From Fredinandcohnia onubensis (GTDB lineage Bacteria > Bacillota > Bacilli > Bacillales > Bacillaceae_L), in the NCBI RefSeq assembly GCF_002734285.1, contig NZ_NSEA01000016.1, positions 62,001-126,000 on the forward strand: 64,000 nt of DNA, in the 5' to 3' direction. A program made the translations under genes and the position numbers. Each line of letters begins with the position of its first letter. Position 1 is the stretch's first letter. The notes under the pieces are model-generated. The model saw only the letters and a program-made list of their open reading frames with translations. It ran no database searches and had not been told where the DNA came from. Shown here piece by piece: positions 44,700 through 61,023 of the stretch.

Positions 44700-45701
44700 T
44701 TAGAAAAATAATTCCTTAATTAAAGCTGATAAGAAAATGTTTGCTAATGCGATTGGAAGTAGTACTTTCCAGCCGAACTCCATCAGTCTGTCCGCACGTA
44801 AACGTGGGAAGGTGGAACGGAACCAGATTAAGACAAAGATTACCAAGCTAAACTTTAAGGAGAACCAAACGGCACCTGGAATAAAGTCTAAGAATAAAAC
44901 TGGTTTCCAGCCTCCTAAGAAAAGAACGGTCGTTAAGGCTGCCATCGCAAACATATACACATATTCGGCAAGCATAAAGAAGGCCCATCTAAATCCTGAA
45001 TACTCAATATGGAAACCAGCGACAATCTCTGATTCTGCCTCAGGTAAGTCAAATGGTACACGGTTTAACTCGGCAACAGACGCAATAAAAAACACAATAA
45101 AGGCGATCGGCTGTGCAAAAATAAACCAAACCTTATCCTGAGCTTCCACAATATCAGAAAGATTCAAGCTTCCAGATAATAAAATAACCCCAATCACGGA
45201 CATCACCAGTGGAATTTCATAGGAAATCATCTGTGCCGCTGCACGCATTCCTCCCATGAGGGCATATTTGTTATTTGATGCCCAACCACCGGCGACGATT
45301 CCAATTGTCGTGAGTCCAGATACGGCGATGTAATAGAGCAATCCCACCCCTATATCTGCAAATTTATAGCTCTCCGTAAACGGAAGTGCTGCCACAACCA
45401 TGAAGGCTGGAGCAAACGCAAGCACAGGTGCAAGTATAAACAAGGGACGGTCCGCAACTTTCGGGATCACGTCTTCTTTTAAAAGAAGCTTTAAAACGTC
45501 AGCCACTGTTTGTAAAAGCCCCCAGCGTCCCCCTACTTGGTTCGGACCCTGACGTGCTTGCATAAAACCCATCACCTTACGCTCTGCAAGGATTCCATAA
45601 GTAACGAATCCCAGGATGACTAATAGTAAGACGGTTGCAAGTAAAAAGAAAATACCAAAATTCAGCCAACTCGGAGGTGAATTCAGTAGGTTTTCTATCA
45701 T
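44700..45701 (-). CDS. nuoH: NADH-quinone oxidoreductase subunit H
   Basis: 333 residues, eight helices, the quinone-chamber subunit. Signatures are ERKVMGFMQARQGPNQVGG, FDLPEAESEIVAGFHIEYSG and WFRSTFPRLRADRLMEFGWK. Directly abuts nuoD (TAATG). Confidence 0.97.
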   Translation of the reverse strand: MIENLLNSPPSWLNFGIFFLLATVLLLVILGFVTYGILAERKVMGFMQARQGPNQVGGRWGLLQTVADVLKLLLKEDVIPKVADRPLFILAPVLAFAPAFMVVAALPFTESYKFADIGVGLLYYIAVSGLTTIGIVAGGWASNNKYALMGGMRAAAQMISYEIPLVMSVIGVILLSGSLNLSDIVEAQDKVWFIFAQPIAFIVFFIASVAELNRVPFDLPEAESEIVAGFHIEYSGFRWAFFMLAEYVYMFAMAALTTVLFLGGWKPVLFLDFIPGAVWFSLKFSLVIFVLIWFRSTFPRLRADRLMEFGWKVLLPIALANIFLSALIKELFF

Positions 45702-46801
45702 TAGCCGTCAACCTCCCCGAGGACAATATCTATTGCACCTAAAATGGTGATCAGGTTTGCCATATTCTCACCCTTTAAAAGCTTCGGGAGGATTTGAAGA
45801 TTATAGAATGACGGACGTCTGAATTTCAAACGATACGGTTCTTTTTTACCATCACTCGAAATATAGCAGCCAATTTCTCCACGCGGTGATTCAATTCGTA
45901 CATATGCTTCACCTTTTGGTGCTTTAATGATTTTCGGAACCTTTGCCATAATTGGACCTTCTGCAGGAAATTGTTCCACAGCCTGTTCTACTATTTTAAG
46001 AGATTCCTCAATCTCTTCCATACGGCAGTGATAACGTGCCCATGCATCTCCACCGTCTCTCGTTGGTACGTCAAAATCAAAGCGGTCATAGATTGAATAT
46101 GGCTCATCTTTTCTAAGATCCCATTTGACACCTGTACAACGAAGATTTGTACCACTTAGGGAGTAATTTAATGCATCTTCCCTCGTATACTTTCCAACTC
46201 CAATGACACGGTCCCGGAAAATTTCATTTCCTGTTACTAGCTGGTGGTACCCTGGAAGCTGTGACCTCATATATGGAACAAATTCCTTAACCTTTTCAAT
46301 CCAACCTTCAGGCGCATCCCATTTAACCCCACCTACACGCATGTAGTTAAAAGTCAGCCTTGCCCCAGAAAGCTCATTTAGGAGATTAATAATCATTTCT
46401 CTTTCTCTAAACGCATAAAGGAACGGTGTTGTTGCTCCAATATCAAGTAAATACGTACCCCACCATACAAGGTGACTCGCAATTCTCCCCAATTCCATTG
46501 CGAGGATCCGTAAATACTCAGCCCTCTCAGGAACCTCAATATCCATCATTGTTTCAACCGCATGACAAAGTACATAGTTATTCGTCATCGCTGACAAATA
46601 GTCCATTCTGTCTGTGTACGGAATGATTTGTGTGTATTGCAAGTCCTCTGCAAGTTTTTCTGTACCACGGTGTAGGTATCCAATTACGGGTGTAGCTTCT
46701 GTGATGATTTCTCCGTCAATTTTAACAACCAGACGGAATACGCCGTGCGTACTTGGATGCTGTGGCCCTACATTTAGGAGCATTTCTTCTGTACGAATCA
46801 T
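45701..46801 (-). CDS. nuoD: NADH-quinone oxidoreductase subunit D
   Basis: 366 residues, the 49-kDa-type quinone-binding subunit related to [NiFe] hydrogenase large subunits. Key motifs are GPQHPSTHGVFRLVV, YLHRGTEKLAE and GIGCYI-like SPRGEIGCYISSDG. It is shorter at the N-terminus than fused NuoCD forms. Confidence 0.97.
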   Translation of the reverse strand: MIRTEEMLLNVGPQHPSTHGVFRLVVKIDGEIITEATPVIGYLHRGTEKLAEDLQYTQIIPYTDRMDYLSAMTNNYVLCHAVETMMDIEVPERAEYLRILAMELGRIASHLVWWGTYLLDIGATTPFLYAFREREMIINLLNELSGARLTFNYMRVGGVKWDAPEGWIEKVKEFVPYMRSQLPGYHQLVTGNEIFRDRVIGVGKYTREDALNYSLSGTNLRCTGVKWDLRKDEPYSIYDRFDFDVPTRDGGDAWARYHCRMEEIEESLKIVEQAVEQFPAEGPIMAKVPKIIKAPKGEAYVRIESPRGEIGCYISSDGKKEPYRLKFRRPSFYNLQILPKLLKGENMANLITILGAIDIVLGEVDG

Positions 46802-46804
46802 ATG

Positions 46805-48304
46805 CTACACCTCCACGTCAAACGGTTCATAGTCTTTTCTAAGCGGATGCCCCACCCAGTCGTCTGGTAATAGGATTCGTGTTAAATTTGGATGTCCTTC
46901 AAATTTAATCCCAAGCAAATCAAATGCTTCACGCTCTGGCCAATTTGCCCCTTCCCATAACGGTTGTAGGGATGCAGTCGTTGGCTCTTCACGGTCAAGT
47001 TTCACTTTTAACGCAACAGATTGACGGTTTTTATAAGAGAACAAATGAACATATATTTCCATATGTGTTTGGAAGTCTGTACCATGGAGTTCCGATAGAT
47101 AATCGAATCCAAGCTGTTCATTGAACTTTAAAAACTGTGCAACCTTATAATATGTATCCGGTTTTGCAACAAGTGTTGGCACATCTTTTGATAGTGTATT
47201 AATATATGAATCTTCTAAAACGTCCCCACCTATGTGCTCCGTAATTACTTTTACGTACTTATCCAAATACTTCTGGTTAGGAGATGGTGTTGCCTCTTCT
47301 ACTTCTTCCTCAGGCGCTCCGCCCGCCGCAGCCTTCGCTTTTGCTGCTGCAGCTGCTTTTGCCTTCGCTGCTGCGATCGCCTTCGCTTTTTCCTTCGCAA
47401 GATCGTCGCCACCACCGCCAGCTGCCGCTTTGGCTTTCGCTGCTGCCGCCGCTTTTGCCTTGGCCGCTGCTACAGCTTTCGCCTTCGCTTTTGCTAGCTC
47501 ATCATCGGTTGAGCCTTCGCCCGCTTTTTCAGCCGCTTTCTGCTTCGCCAATGCCGCGGCCTTTGCTTTCGCTGCAGCAACTGCCTTTGCCTTCGCCTTC
47601 GCTAAGTCGTCATCACCCGATGCTCCACCAGCCGATTTTTGTTTCGCTAGTGCTGCGGCCTTCGCCTTCGCTGCCGCTGCTGCTTTCGCTTTCGCCGTTG
47701 CCTTGTCGTCTGTTTCTGACGTGTCCGCTGATGCGGCTTCCGCTGCTTTTTGCTTCGCTAATGCCGCGGCCTTCGCCTTCGCTGCCGCTGCTGCTTTCGC
47801 TTTCGCCGTTGCTTTGTCGTCTGCTTCTGACGTGTCAGCTGATGTGGCCTCTGCTGCTTTTTGCTTCGCTAATGCCGCGGCCTTCGCCTTCGCTGCCGCT
47901 GCGGCTTTCGCTTTCGCCGTTGCTTTGTCGTCTGCTTCTGACGTGTCAGCTGATGCGGCTTCCGCTGCTTTTTGCTTCGCTAATGCCGCGTCCTTCGCCT
48001 TCGCTGCCGCTGCGGCTTTTTGCTTCGCAATGTCAACGTTTACCTCTTCTGATGATTCTGAATTTTCATCAGAAACCATTGCCTCTTCAGCTTGTTGTTT
48101 GGCCTTTTGCTTCGCTAACGCCGCGGCCTTGGCCTTTGCCGCCGCAGCAGCTTTTGCCTTCGCAATATCTATATTTTCTTCCTTGGATTCCTCTTTACTT
48201 TTTGCTTCAGCTGCCTGTTTTTCGGCCAGTCGCTTTTTTGCAGCTTCCTTAGCCTTCTCTGCAGCCTCTCGCTTAAGTTGTTCCAGGTCTTTTTCTTCGC
48301 TCAC
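46805..48304 (-). CDS. nuoC: NADH-quinone oxidoreductase subunit C with long Ala/Lys repeat extension
   Basis: 499 residues, of which only the last ~150 (from about [17 protein letters not shown]) are the NuoC domain, ending [34 protein letters not shown]. The first ~345 residues are low-complexity Ala/Lys/Glu helix with a repeating 37-residue unit (core [20 protein letters not shown], then an acidic SADTSEADD linker). The extension is probably a long charged single helix outside the complex core. Start GTG 48304 with AAGGTGAT upstream. Other Bacillus NuoC proteins also carry such extensions. Confidence 0.93.
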   Translation of the reverse strand: MSEEKDLEQLKREAAEKAKEAAKKRLAEKQAAEAKSKEESKEENIDIAKAKAAAAAKAKAAALAKQKAKQQAEEAMVSDENSESSEEVNVDIAKQKAAAAAKAKDAALAKQKAAEAASADTSEADDKATAKAKAAAAAKAKAAALAKQKAAEATSADTSEADDKATAKAKAAAAAKAKAAALAKQKAAEAASADTSETDDKATAKAKAAAAAKAKAAALAKQKSAGGASGDDDLAKAKAKAVAAAKAKAAALAKQKAAEKAGEGSTDDELAKAKAKAVAAAKAKAAAAAKAKAAAGGGGDDLAKEKAKAIAAAKAKAAAAAKAKAAAGGAPEEEVEEATPSPNQKYLDKYVKVITEHIGGDVLEDSYINTLSKDVPTLVAKPDTYYKVAQFLKFNEQLGFDYLSELHGTDFQTHMEIYVHLFSYKNRQSVALKVKLDREEPTTASLQPLWEGANWPEREAFDLLGIKFEGHPNLTRILLPDDWVGHPLRKDYEPFDVEV

Positions 48305-48305
48305 G

Positions 48306-48818
48306 CTAAATCACCTTCTTCCCCGTTTTAGCCTCATAGCGAATCTTTTCTTTTAATTTATTGATCCCGTAAATAAGTGCAGCTGGATTTGGTGGACAAC
48401 CAGGAATGTACACATCAACGGGCACAATTTGGTCTACCCCTTTCACAACAGCATACGACTTCACATAAGGACCCCCTGCTGTTGCACAAGACCCCATCGC
48501 AATGACCCATTTTGGTTCTGGCATCTGATCATACAATCTCTTTAAAACTGGTGCCATCTTCTTAGTCACTGTACCCGATACAATCATGCAATCGGACTGA
48601 CGTGGAGACGTACGGAAAAAGGAACCAAATCGATCCAAATCATAGTGGGAAGAACCTGTCCCCATCATTTCAATCGCACAACAAGCTAGACCAAATGTAA
48701 GTGGCCACAACGAATTACTTCGCGCCCAACCTTTCACCTGCTCTAGCGTCGTCATAAATACACTTCTCTTTAACTCTTCCATCTCTAAATCTGAAATTCC
48801 ATCCATTTTTAAATCCAT
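48306..48818 (-). CDS. nuoB: NADH-quinone oxidoreductase subunit B
   Basis: About 170 residues, carrying the terminal N2 [4Fe-4S] cluster. Ligands are the tandem Cys in LACCAIEMM, the Cys in MGSCATAGG and the Cys in [10 protein letters not shown] 48818 overlaps the nuoA stop by 10 nt; an upstream frame start at 48839 would overlap more. Confidence 0.94.
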   Translation of the reverse strand: MDLKMDGISDLEMEELKRSVFMTTLEQVKGWARSNSLWPLTFGLACCAIEMMGTGSSHYDLDRFGSFFRTSPRQSDCMIVSGTVTKKMAPVLKRLYDQMPEPKWVIAMGSCATAGGPYVKSYAVVKGVDQIVPVDVYIPGCPPNPAALIYGINKLKEKIRYEAKTGKKVI

Positions 48819-49186
48819 TTTAACACGCCCTTCTTCCAAGCATATACTAAGCCGATAACGAGCATAACAACGAAAATCAACATCTCAACTAATGCGAAAA
48901 TCCCGAGTTTTTCGTAGGCAACTGCCCATGGATATAAAAATACAGTCTCAACATCAAAGATAACAAACAATAACGCAAAAATATAATAACGTACATTAAA
49001 CTGTACACGAGAATCATGGAATGGCTCAATTCCACTCTCATATGTAGTAGCTTTCTCGTCACTCGGTGCATGTGGCCGTAGCAACTTCCCCAAAAACAAC
49101 GCCACAATCGGGAGTATAATCCCCAACAACAAGAAGACAACCACGATCAAGTAATTATTCAAATACTGATTCAACAGATCTTCCAT
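48809..49186 (-). CDS. nuoA: NADH-quinone oxidoreductase subunit A
   Basis: 125 residues, three helices, with [40 protein letters not shown]. First gene of the operon. ATG 49186 follows GGAGGGGG; a longer frame to 49210 is less likely. Confidence 0.95.
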   Translation of the reverse strand: MEDLLNQYLNNYLIVVVFLLLGIILPIVALFLGKLLRPHAPSDEKATTYESGIEPFHDSRVQFNVRYYIFALLFVIFDVETVFLYPWAVAYEKLGIFALVEMLIFVVMLVIGLVYAWKKGVLKWI

Positions 49187-49248
49187 GTAGCCCCCTCCGA
49201 TATCCCCCAATGTTTTATTAACAAAATATTATAAATGTAACCGAATAC

Positions 49249-49278
49249 ATTATAGCACTTTTCCCAGCCTAGTGTCGA
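49249..49278 (-). promoter_or_regulatory. Sigma-A promoter of the nuo operon
   Basis: Minus strand: TCGACA (49273-49278) and TATAAT (49249-49254), 18 bp apart, with a TGC extended -10. It lies about 60 nt before the nuoA start. Confidence 0.75.
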
Positions 49279-49507
49279 CCAAACCTGGCACTTATTCTAC
49301 GAAATTACCATTTAAGACAAATAAAGTAAAAATAAGCAGAAAAGGCTTGTATTTCTAAGCCATTTATTCTTCAATTTTCTGTCTCAGCAAGGACTAAAAT
49401 GATGAACTTCAATTTCATCAAAACAGTAATTTCTATTTTCATAGAACAATAGTACGAAACTACATTTTCAATAATTTTTACATACCCAATCCAAGCAATC
49501 CATTTAC

Positions 49508-49683
49508 TCCGAGGGTATGATTACACTGTTTTCGTACCCTCACTCAATCAACTACTCCTACACGAGGGTACAAATAGCCCCTTTTCATACCATCACACAA
49601 GAATTTTCACTAACATGAGGGTAACGATTATGCATTAATCATATCCTCACCACATACATTTATCCCTTTTGACGGTAAGATTG
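49508..49683. repeat. 53-bp-period array of inverted AGTGAGGGTATGATTA units (copy B)
   Basis: Seven 16-bp units alternate forward and reverse, starting at 49508, 49529, 49561, 49582, 49614, 49636 and 49668. Distances are 21, 32, 21, 32, 22, 32, the same rule as copy A; the 22 is explained by one inserted base. Located between nuo and atp. Confidence 0.88.
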
Positions 49684-49718
49684 CATCTACAAACTCCATT
49701 CAATCCCCCCAAAACCCT

Positions 49719-49819
49719 ATTGTCCATAAATTTTAAATATCGTCCTATACTAATAGAGTATTGTCCATAAACAAAAATTATCAGCCATAAATTAAAATTA
49801 TTGTCCAAAAACGAAAAAA
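49719..49819. repeat. 20-bp tandem array (copy D), five units
   Basis: Units start at 49719, 49739, 49760, 49780 and 49800 (20, 21, 20, 20 bp). They are variants of ATTGTCCATAAATTTTAAAT and share the CC-ATAAA core and AT-rich half with the array at 24441. Confidence 0.85.
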
Positions 49820-49840
49820 AGGACTACTTATAAGTAGCCC
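49814..49840 (-). terminator. Orphan terminator-like hairpin
   Basis: Minus strand: GGGCTACTT and AAGTAGTCC pair closely, followed by seven Ts. The atp operon already ends at 49961-49991, so this may end a short unannotated transcript from 49841-49960, where no gene is seen. Confidence 0.5.
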
Positions 49841-49960
49841 AACCCATATTTACACACCCTATCGGCGTATAATTTCAGTTTTTCGATGTTATTTTATTTC
49901 TATCAACTTTTGCTATATTCCGCGAGGTAGCCATGATACACGACCACCCACAACGATAAA

Positions 49961-49991
49961 AACCCCCAGAAGCAAAAGGCCTCTGGGGGTT
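49961..49991 (-). terminator. Terminator of the atp operon
   Basis: AACCCCCAGAGGC and GCTTCTGGGGGTT form a long stem around TTTT, followed by TTT on minus. Confidence 0.93.
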
Positions 49992-50003
49992 CCTACACTA
50001 AGA

Positions 50004-50429
<426 letters not shown>

Positions 50430-50433
50430 TTAA

Positions 50434-51888
<1,455 letters not shown>

Positions 51889-51947
51889 TCAAATTTTTTT
51901 CGCTCATTTTGAATGCCATAATAAATCTATCTAATGTTGTAAATGTT

Positions 51948-52811
<864 letters not shown>

Positions 52812-52917
52812 TCACCACCTTTTCCTCGATTATTCGTAAACGCTTTGGAACCGAGTCTTCCTAGCTTTATTCAGATAAGCGACGCACGCATTGCGCGTCG
52901 CTTAAGCATTGTCTTTA

Positions 52918-55505
<2,588 letters not shown>

Positions 55506-55614
55506 CTATATTCCCTCCTTCTGCGAGTTCCAGGTCGAATGGAAGTCCTTATTTTCATCAAACGTGCGCCAATACGCACCATTATTTTTTTAAAAAATTT
55601 GGGTTATACAAAGG

Positions 55615-55650
55615 AATGGCGAAGGTTCTCTTGGAATGATCTTCGCCATT
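55615..55650 (-). other. Intercistronic hairpin between atpE and atpF
   Basis: AATGGCGAAG and CTTCGCCATT form a 10-bp stem with a 16-nt loop in the unusually long (198 nt) atpE-atpF gap. A second short stem, GTGCG/CGCAC, lies at 55565-55580. Likely a processing or partial-termination signal. Confidence 0.65.
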
Positions 55651-55703
55651 TTGTTAATGTTGCCTTCACTTTTATAAAGGAAAGCTCCCGGAAATGTTAC
55701 TAA

Positions 55704-55934
<231 letters not shown>

Positions 55935-56003
55935 TTAATTGTATAAAAAAATATTAGTAGTTTATTTTTGTTGTCCAAAAAGTCTCATTTTGGACAAGTT
56001 TTT

Positions 56004-56744
<741 letters not shown>

Positions 56745-56795
56745 TCACCTCTCTTCCCATATTGTCTAGCACAAAGCTTTGCCTCGTGCTTTAGT

Positions 56796-57164
56796 CTATT
56801 TATGAAGTTTTTGAAAAAAGAAATCTATCATAATGACAAAATAAGCTGTCATTAATCCAATAATCATACTACCTAAATGAAACTCTTGTGGATACTCCAT
56901 TACGACCAATACTGCCAAACCAGCAATTGCCATACGAGACATCGTTCCAAGCGAACGTACTGCTCGTCCCTGTTCATAAGCTTTTGTAAATTGCTTATTT
57001 TTCCGAGCCAACGAGAAGAGGAAATACAAGCTTCCTACTGTCCCTAGTATTAGTCCTAAGAAGACGGCTTTGTATGCAGTAAATCCCCAACCTAGTACAT
57101 AGATTGCAAGTAAGTAGAATATGTATTTACGATACCTCGTAAATGCTGTGGTTAAATCCTGCAT
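56796..57164 (-). CDS. atpI: ATP synthase subunit I
   Basis: 122 residues, four membrane helices (YIFYLLAIYVLGWGFTAY..), AtpI family. Thought to help assemble the c-ring. Ends 58 nt before atpB. Confidence 0.88.
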   Translation of the reverse strand: MQDLTTAFTRYRKYIFYLLAIYVLGWGFTAYKAVFLGLILGTVGSLYFLFSLARKNKQFTKAYEQGRAVRSLGTMSRMAIAGLAVLVVMEYPQEFHLGSMIIGLMTAYFVIMIDFFFQKLHK

Positions 57165-57170
57165 ATCAAG

Positions 57171-57392
57171 TTAATCTCCTGAGAAAAAATGATTGACTAG
57201 TCGAAGTGTTGCATAAACTCCTGCTACTAGTCCTAATAGAAGGCCAAGAATTAAAAAAAGTGGTTCGGTGTCAAGCATTCGATCAATCCATCTACCGAGG
57301 AAAATGCCTACTAGAATTGATCCTACTAATTGAGATAGAATACCAGACATGAGCGCATAGGCTCGTAAAGGGTGCTTGTCATTTTTACGCAT
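57171..57392 (-). CDS. AtpZ/AtpI-family small protein
   Basis: 73 residues, two membrane helices, with GSILVGIFLGRWIDRMLDTEP, the AtpZ (AtpQ-like) signature. Of the two close ATGs, 57392 is better spaced from GAGGA. First gene of the atp operon; reported roles are c-ring assembly or Mg2+ transport. Confidence 0.85.
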   Translation of the reverse strand: MRKNDKHPLRAYALMSGILSQLVGSILVGIFLGRWIDRMLDTEPLFLILGLLLGLVAGVYATLRLVNHFFSGD

Positions 57393-57498
57393 CAGCATTC
57401 CTCACTTCAGCGTCCGAGGTAGGTTTTTTACATGTCAGAAAATACTTAATTTTTCAAGAGTTTAACCGATGTAAACCTTCTCATTGATACCCTTTGTA

Positions 57499-57527
57499 AG
57501 CATACAATAGGCACCCATTAATGTCAA
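57499..57527 (-). promoter_or_regulatory. Sigma-A promoter of the atp operon
   Basis: Minus strand: TTGACA (57522-57527) and TATGCT (57499-57504), 17 bp apart, about 110 nt before the first gene. Confidence 0.75.
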
Positions 57528-57691
57528 TTGTTTGCAGGGAAAAAGTTCAGCTTCTCACAAGCGTTTTTGGGGGTTCCATTTTTGCTTACAAAAAGCGATT
57601 TAACAACGATTTTTATTAGTCCTATTATGGTAGTGCAAATCCAAAAATTCAAACATCGTTCACAAATTGTTCATAAATAGGCAGCCAAAAC

Positions 57692-59929
57692 CTAATGGCT
57701 GCCTATCATAGTATCTTCAAACGAGATCTCTGTTTCAAGTATATCCTCTTTGCCTGCTTTTTTTACATAAATGACAGCCTTGAATACCCCTCTTAAATTT
57801 CGTGCTTTTCGATTTACTTTTCTCTCTACTAATCCTCTCGCAACATTTCGGTCCCAGTCTAAAAATGTGACGAACCTCAAAGTGTCAGGATCATAGAGAA
57901 CAATTCCATACTCTTCCGCTCCACCCGGTAAATATAATTCATACCGGAATATATCCTCCTTGTCGTCTTTTCCAAATTGAAAGCCCATAATTCGAGGATA
58001 ATCAGGTTCTTCGATCACGTACATATATGGAATATGGTAACGGTTCTTTTCTCCTTTTAAATAGAGATTCCCGTGATGTAACCCGGAGCCAATTATACTA
58101 GGTGTAATATCCAATCCAATTGTGATTACCTTCTTCTGCTTTGGTTTTACAACGAATGGCATTGGCAAGTCCCACTGGACACCTTTCATATTAACCGGAA
58201 TATCAAATGAGTATCTCTTTTCTTCGTCCGATTGGTTATCTACCGTCACTCTTATTCTTTTTTTCGTTCGCCTATCCTGATGGTGAAGCATTCCAGCCGA
58301 AAATGACCCTGGATAAATTAAGGTTTCCGAGTGAATCGCTTCATGGAGTTGAATTCGACCTGCCCCTTGTTCATATGGCTTATACAAGTTCCCCTCATCG
58401 TTATCTAAAAGTCGCGCCGTATTCATCAGGGCTGCTTTGATTTGTTCTGGTGTCCAATCTGGATGTGCCTGTTTTAGTATGGCACTAGCCCCCGCTACAT
58501 GTGGAGCAGCCATGCTCGTTCCTTGCATTTCCTGGTAGCCATTTGGAATGGTACTATCTATGGCAACACCTGGCGCAACGACGTCAGGCTTAATTGCCCA
58601 CGTATGTGTAACTGGTCCACGCGAACTAAATTCAGCAATCGTGTCCTTTATATGTTGATATGAGGTCTCTACAACAGTGTTTTTGGTTTTGATTTGTTTT
58701 TTAAGCCATTCACCGTCTGCCTTTGAGAGGGACGCAACTGGTATCGGAAGTTCCTTTTCAAGGGATCCCGAGAAATTCCCATCTGTATTATTGTAGATGA
58801 GCACAGCAATTGCGCCAGCTTCATACGCACGCACTGCTTTTTGGGTAAAAGTAATTTCTCCTCGTTCCATTAAAACAATTTTATCTTTCACTTTTGGAAA
58901 TTTAGTTTCTGTGCCGATTCCAGCTTTTGCAATTTCATATTTCTTTTGTAGTTTCCAAGGAATTGACCCTTGGAGAGGCTGAAGCTGAATTTTCCGATCA
59001 GCAAATCCAACTGTTAGATAAGGCAACGTCATCGGCGGTGTGGATGCACCTACAGAAATTGCCTTTGAAGAAGTTCCTGGAGACCCAACCGTCCAGACCA
59101 TCGGCCCCGAGTTCCCGCTGGAAGTGACAGCGACTATCCCCTCTTCCGTCGCTTTATCTAAAGCGAGGCTAGTCGGCCAGTCTGGCCCATTGATGGTGTT
59201 TCCGAGAGACAGGTTGATGATGTCCACTTTATCTTCAATTGCTTTATCAATAGCCGCAATGACCTGCTCAGACGTCCCCATTCCACCAGGTCCGAGAGCG
59301 CGGTAGCCAATTATATCAGCCTCAGGTGCGACCCCTTTAATTTTGCCATTTGCCGCAATTATTCCTGCAACATGCGTTCCGTGCGAGGTATTTCGGCCTG
59401 CAATTCCTTTCGTTTCCATTGGGTCATCATCACCGTCAACAAGATCGTAGCCACCCTTGTAATTCATTCTAAGGTCCGGATGTGTGTAATCAACACCTGT
59501 ATCGATCACCCCGACTTTTACACCCTTACCAGTTAAACGATGATCTGTTTTATCGAAATGACTGCGAATCTCTTTGCCGCCAATAAAAGGAACACTCTCC
59601 TCAACAGACACCTGATATGTAGCAACAGGGGAACTGTGTTGAATGCCTGCTTCAGCCTTTAATTTCTGTATATCACTCCTTTTTCCCGTAACAGAAAAGC
59701 CTGGGAATACATGTTTGTAAATGTGGTTAATTTTAATGGAGGAATAGTTTCTTTTTATTTTTTCTACTATTAACTCAAATTGCTTATCATCTGTTATGAA
59801 AATTTCATGCGCCATTTCATCCATATCCAACTCAGGCAATGGAGGCCTATCCGGAAAACGGTGGGCATGGGCGGGTACTGATGAAAATAGGAGGATCAAA
59901 CACATGCAGATTGCCAGTAACATTCTCAC
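57692..59929 (-). CDS. Vpr-like extracellular subtilisin-family serine protease
   Basis: 745 residues: signal peptide (about 1-22), inhibitor I9 propeptide (about 40-108), S8 catalytic domain with D143 (VIDTGVDYTHPD), H183 (SHGTHVAG), oxyanion N273 and S472 (GTSMAAPHVAG). A PA domain is inserted near 310-425, and a C-terminal beta domain follows. No sortase signal. Resembles Bacillus minor protease Vpr. GTG 59929 is used with AGAGGTGG 7 nt upstream, a site that lies in the arm of the upp terminator hairpin. A weak stem (57679-57704) overlaps its stop codon. Confidence 0.92.
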   Translation of the reverse strand: MRMLLAICMCLILLFSSVPAHAHRFPDRPPLPELDMDEMAHEIFITDDKQFELIVEKIKRNYSSIKINHIYKHVFPGFSVTGKRSDIQKLKAEAGIQHSSPVATYQVSVEESVPFIGGKEIRSHFDKTDHRLTGKGVKVGVIDTGVDYTHPDLRMNYKGGYDLVDGDDDPMETKGIAGRNTSHGTHVAGIIAANGKIKGVAPEADIIGYRALGPGGMGTSEQVIAAIDKAIEDKVDIINLSLGNTINGPDWPTSLALDKATEEGIVAVTSSGNSGPMVWTVGSPGTSSKAISVGASTPPMTLPYLTVGFADRKIQLQPLQGSIPWKLQKKYEIAKAGIGTETKFPKVKDKIVLMERGEITFTQKAVRAYEAGAIAVLIYNNTDGNFSGSLEKELPIPVASLSKADGEWLKKQIKTKNTVVETSYQHIKDTIAEFSSRGPVTHTWAIKPDVVAPGVAIDSTIPNGYQEMQGTSMAAPHVAGASAILKQAHPDWTPEQIKAALMNTARLLDNDEGNLYKPYEQGAGRIQLHEAIHSETLIYPGSFSAGMLHHQDRRTKKRIRVTVDNQSDEEKRYSFDIPVNMKGVQWDLPMPFVVKPKQKKVITIGLDITPSIIGSGLHHGNLYLKGEKNRYHIPYMYVIEEPDYPRIMGFQFGKDDKEDIFRYELYLPGGAEEYGIVLYDPDTLRFVTFLDWDRNVARGLVERKVNRKARNLRGVFKAVIYVKKAGKEDILETEISFEDTMIGSH

Positions 59930-59970
59930 AAAAAAACCACCTCTTTGAGATAGCTTTTCTCAAAAGGTGG
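59930..59970 (-). terminator. Terminator of upp overlapping the protease ribosome-binding site
   Basis: Minus strand: CCACCTTTTGAGA pairs with TCTCAAAGAGGTGG (one bulge) around a 7-nt loop, then seven Ts. The 3' arm contains the AGAGGTGG of the protease gene. Confidence 0.88.
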
Positions 59971-60016
59971 TCAAATATGTGGAGGTAGTCTAGTTGCAGC
60001 GCCTCCACTTTTCTAA

Positions 60017-60649
<633 letters not shown>

Positions 60650-60879
60650 TCATCTCTCCTTTTTTGAGTATCGCTGTTCTTAGAATGACCATCAGCAGAA
60701 AAATTAACACCACGAACTATATTTTTCACACTTCAATAGATTTTACAGAAAAAATAAAACATGTTCAAGACGAAATTTTAAAATACACAGAATGGATGCA
60801 CTTCGATATTTGTGCAAGTGCTTTTGTTCTGGGGTGGTTGGAGTGGAAATGGAGATATGTACTACGAATTTTTGCTATA

Positions 60880-61005
60880 TCGGACACAACTTCTAAGATA
60901 TCGGACAAACTTTTAAATATATCGGACATTCATTTACTTTTATCGGACATAGATGCTGATATTTCGGACATTCAGCCAAATATATCGGACATAAGCAGGT
61001 GGAGT
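60880..61005. repeat. 21-bp tandem array with TCGGACA core, six units
   Basis: TCGGACA starts at 60880, 60901, 60922, 60943, 60964 and 60985, exactly every 21 bp, usually preceded by ATA. The 14 bp between cores diverge. The rest of 60647-60870 shows no gene or structure. Confidence 0.95.
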
Positions 61006-61023
61006 AGGAAATCACAGAATACA

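Noticed and set aside
47232-48356. Long plus-strand frames opposite nuoC (Ala/Phe-rich)
   Set aside because: Shadow of the Ala/Lys-rich repeat on the coding strand; no ribosome site, and it conflicts with a conserved gene.
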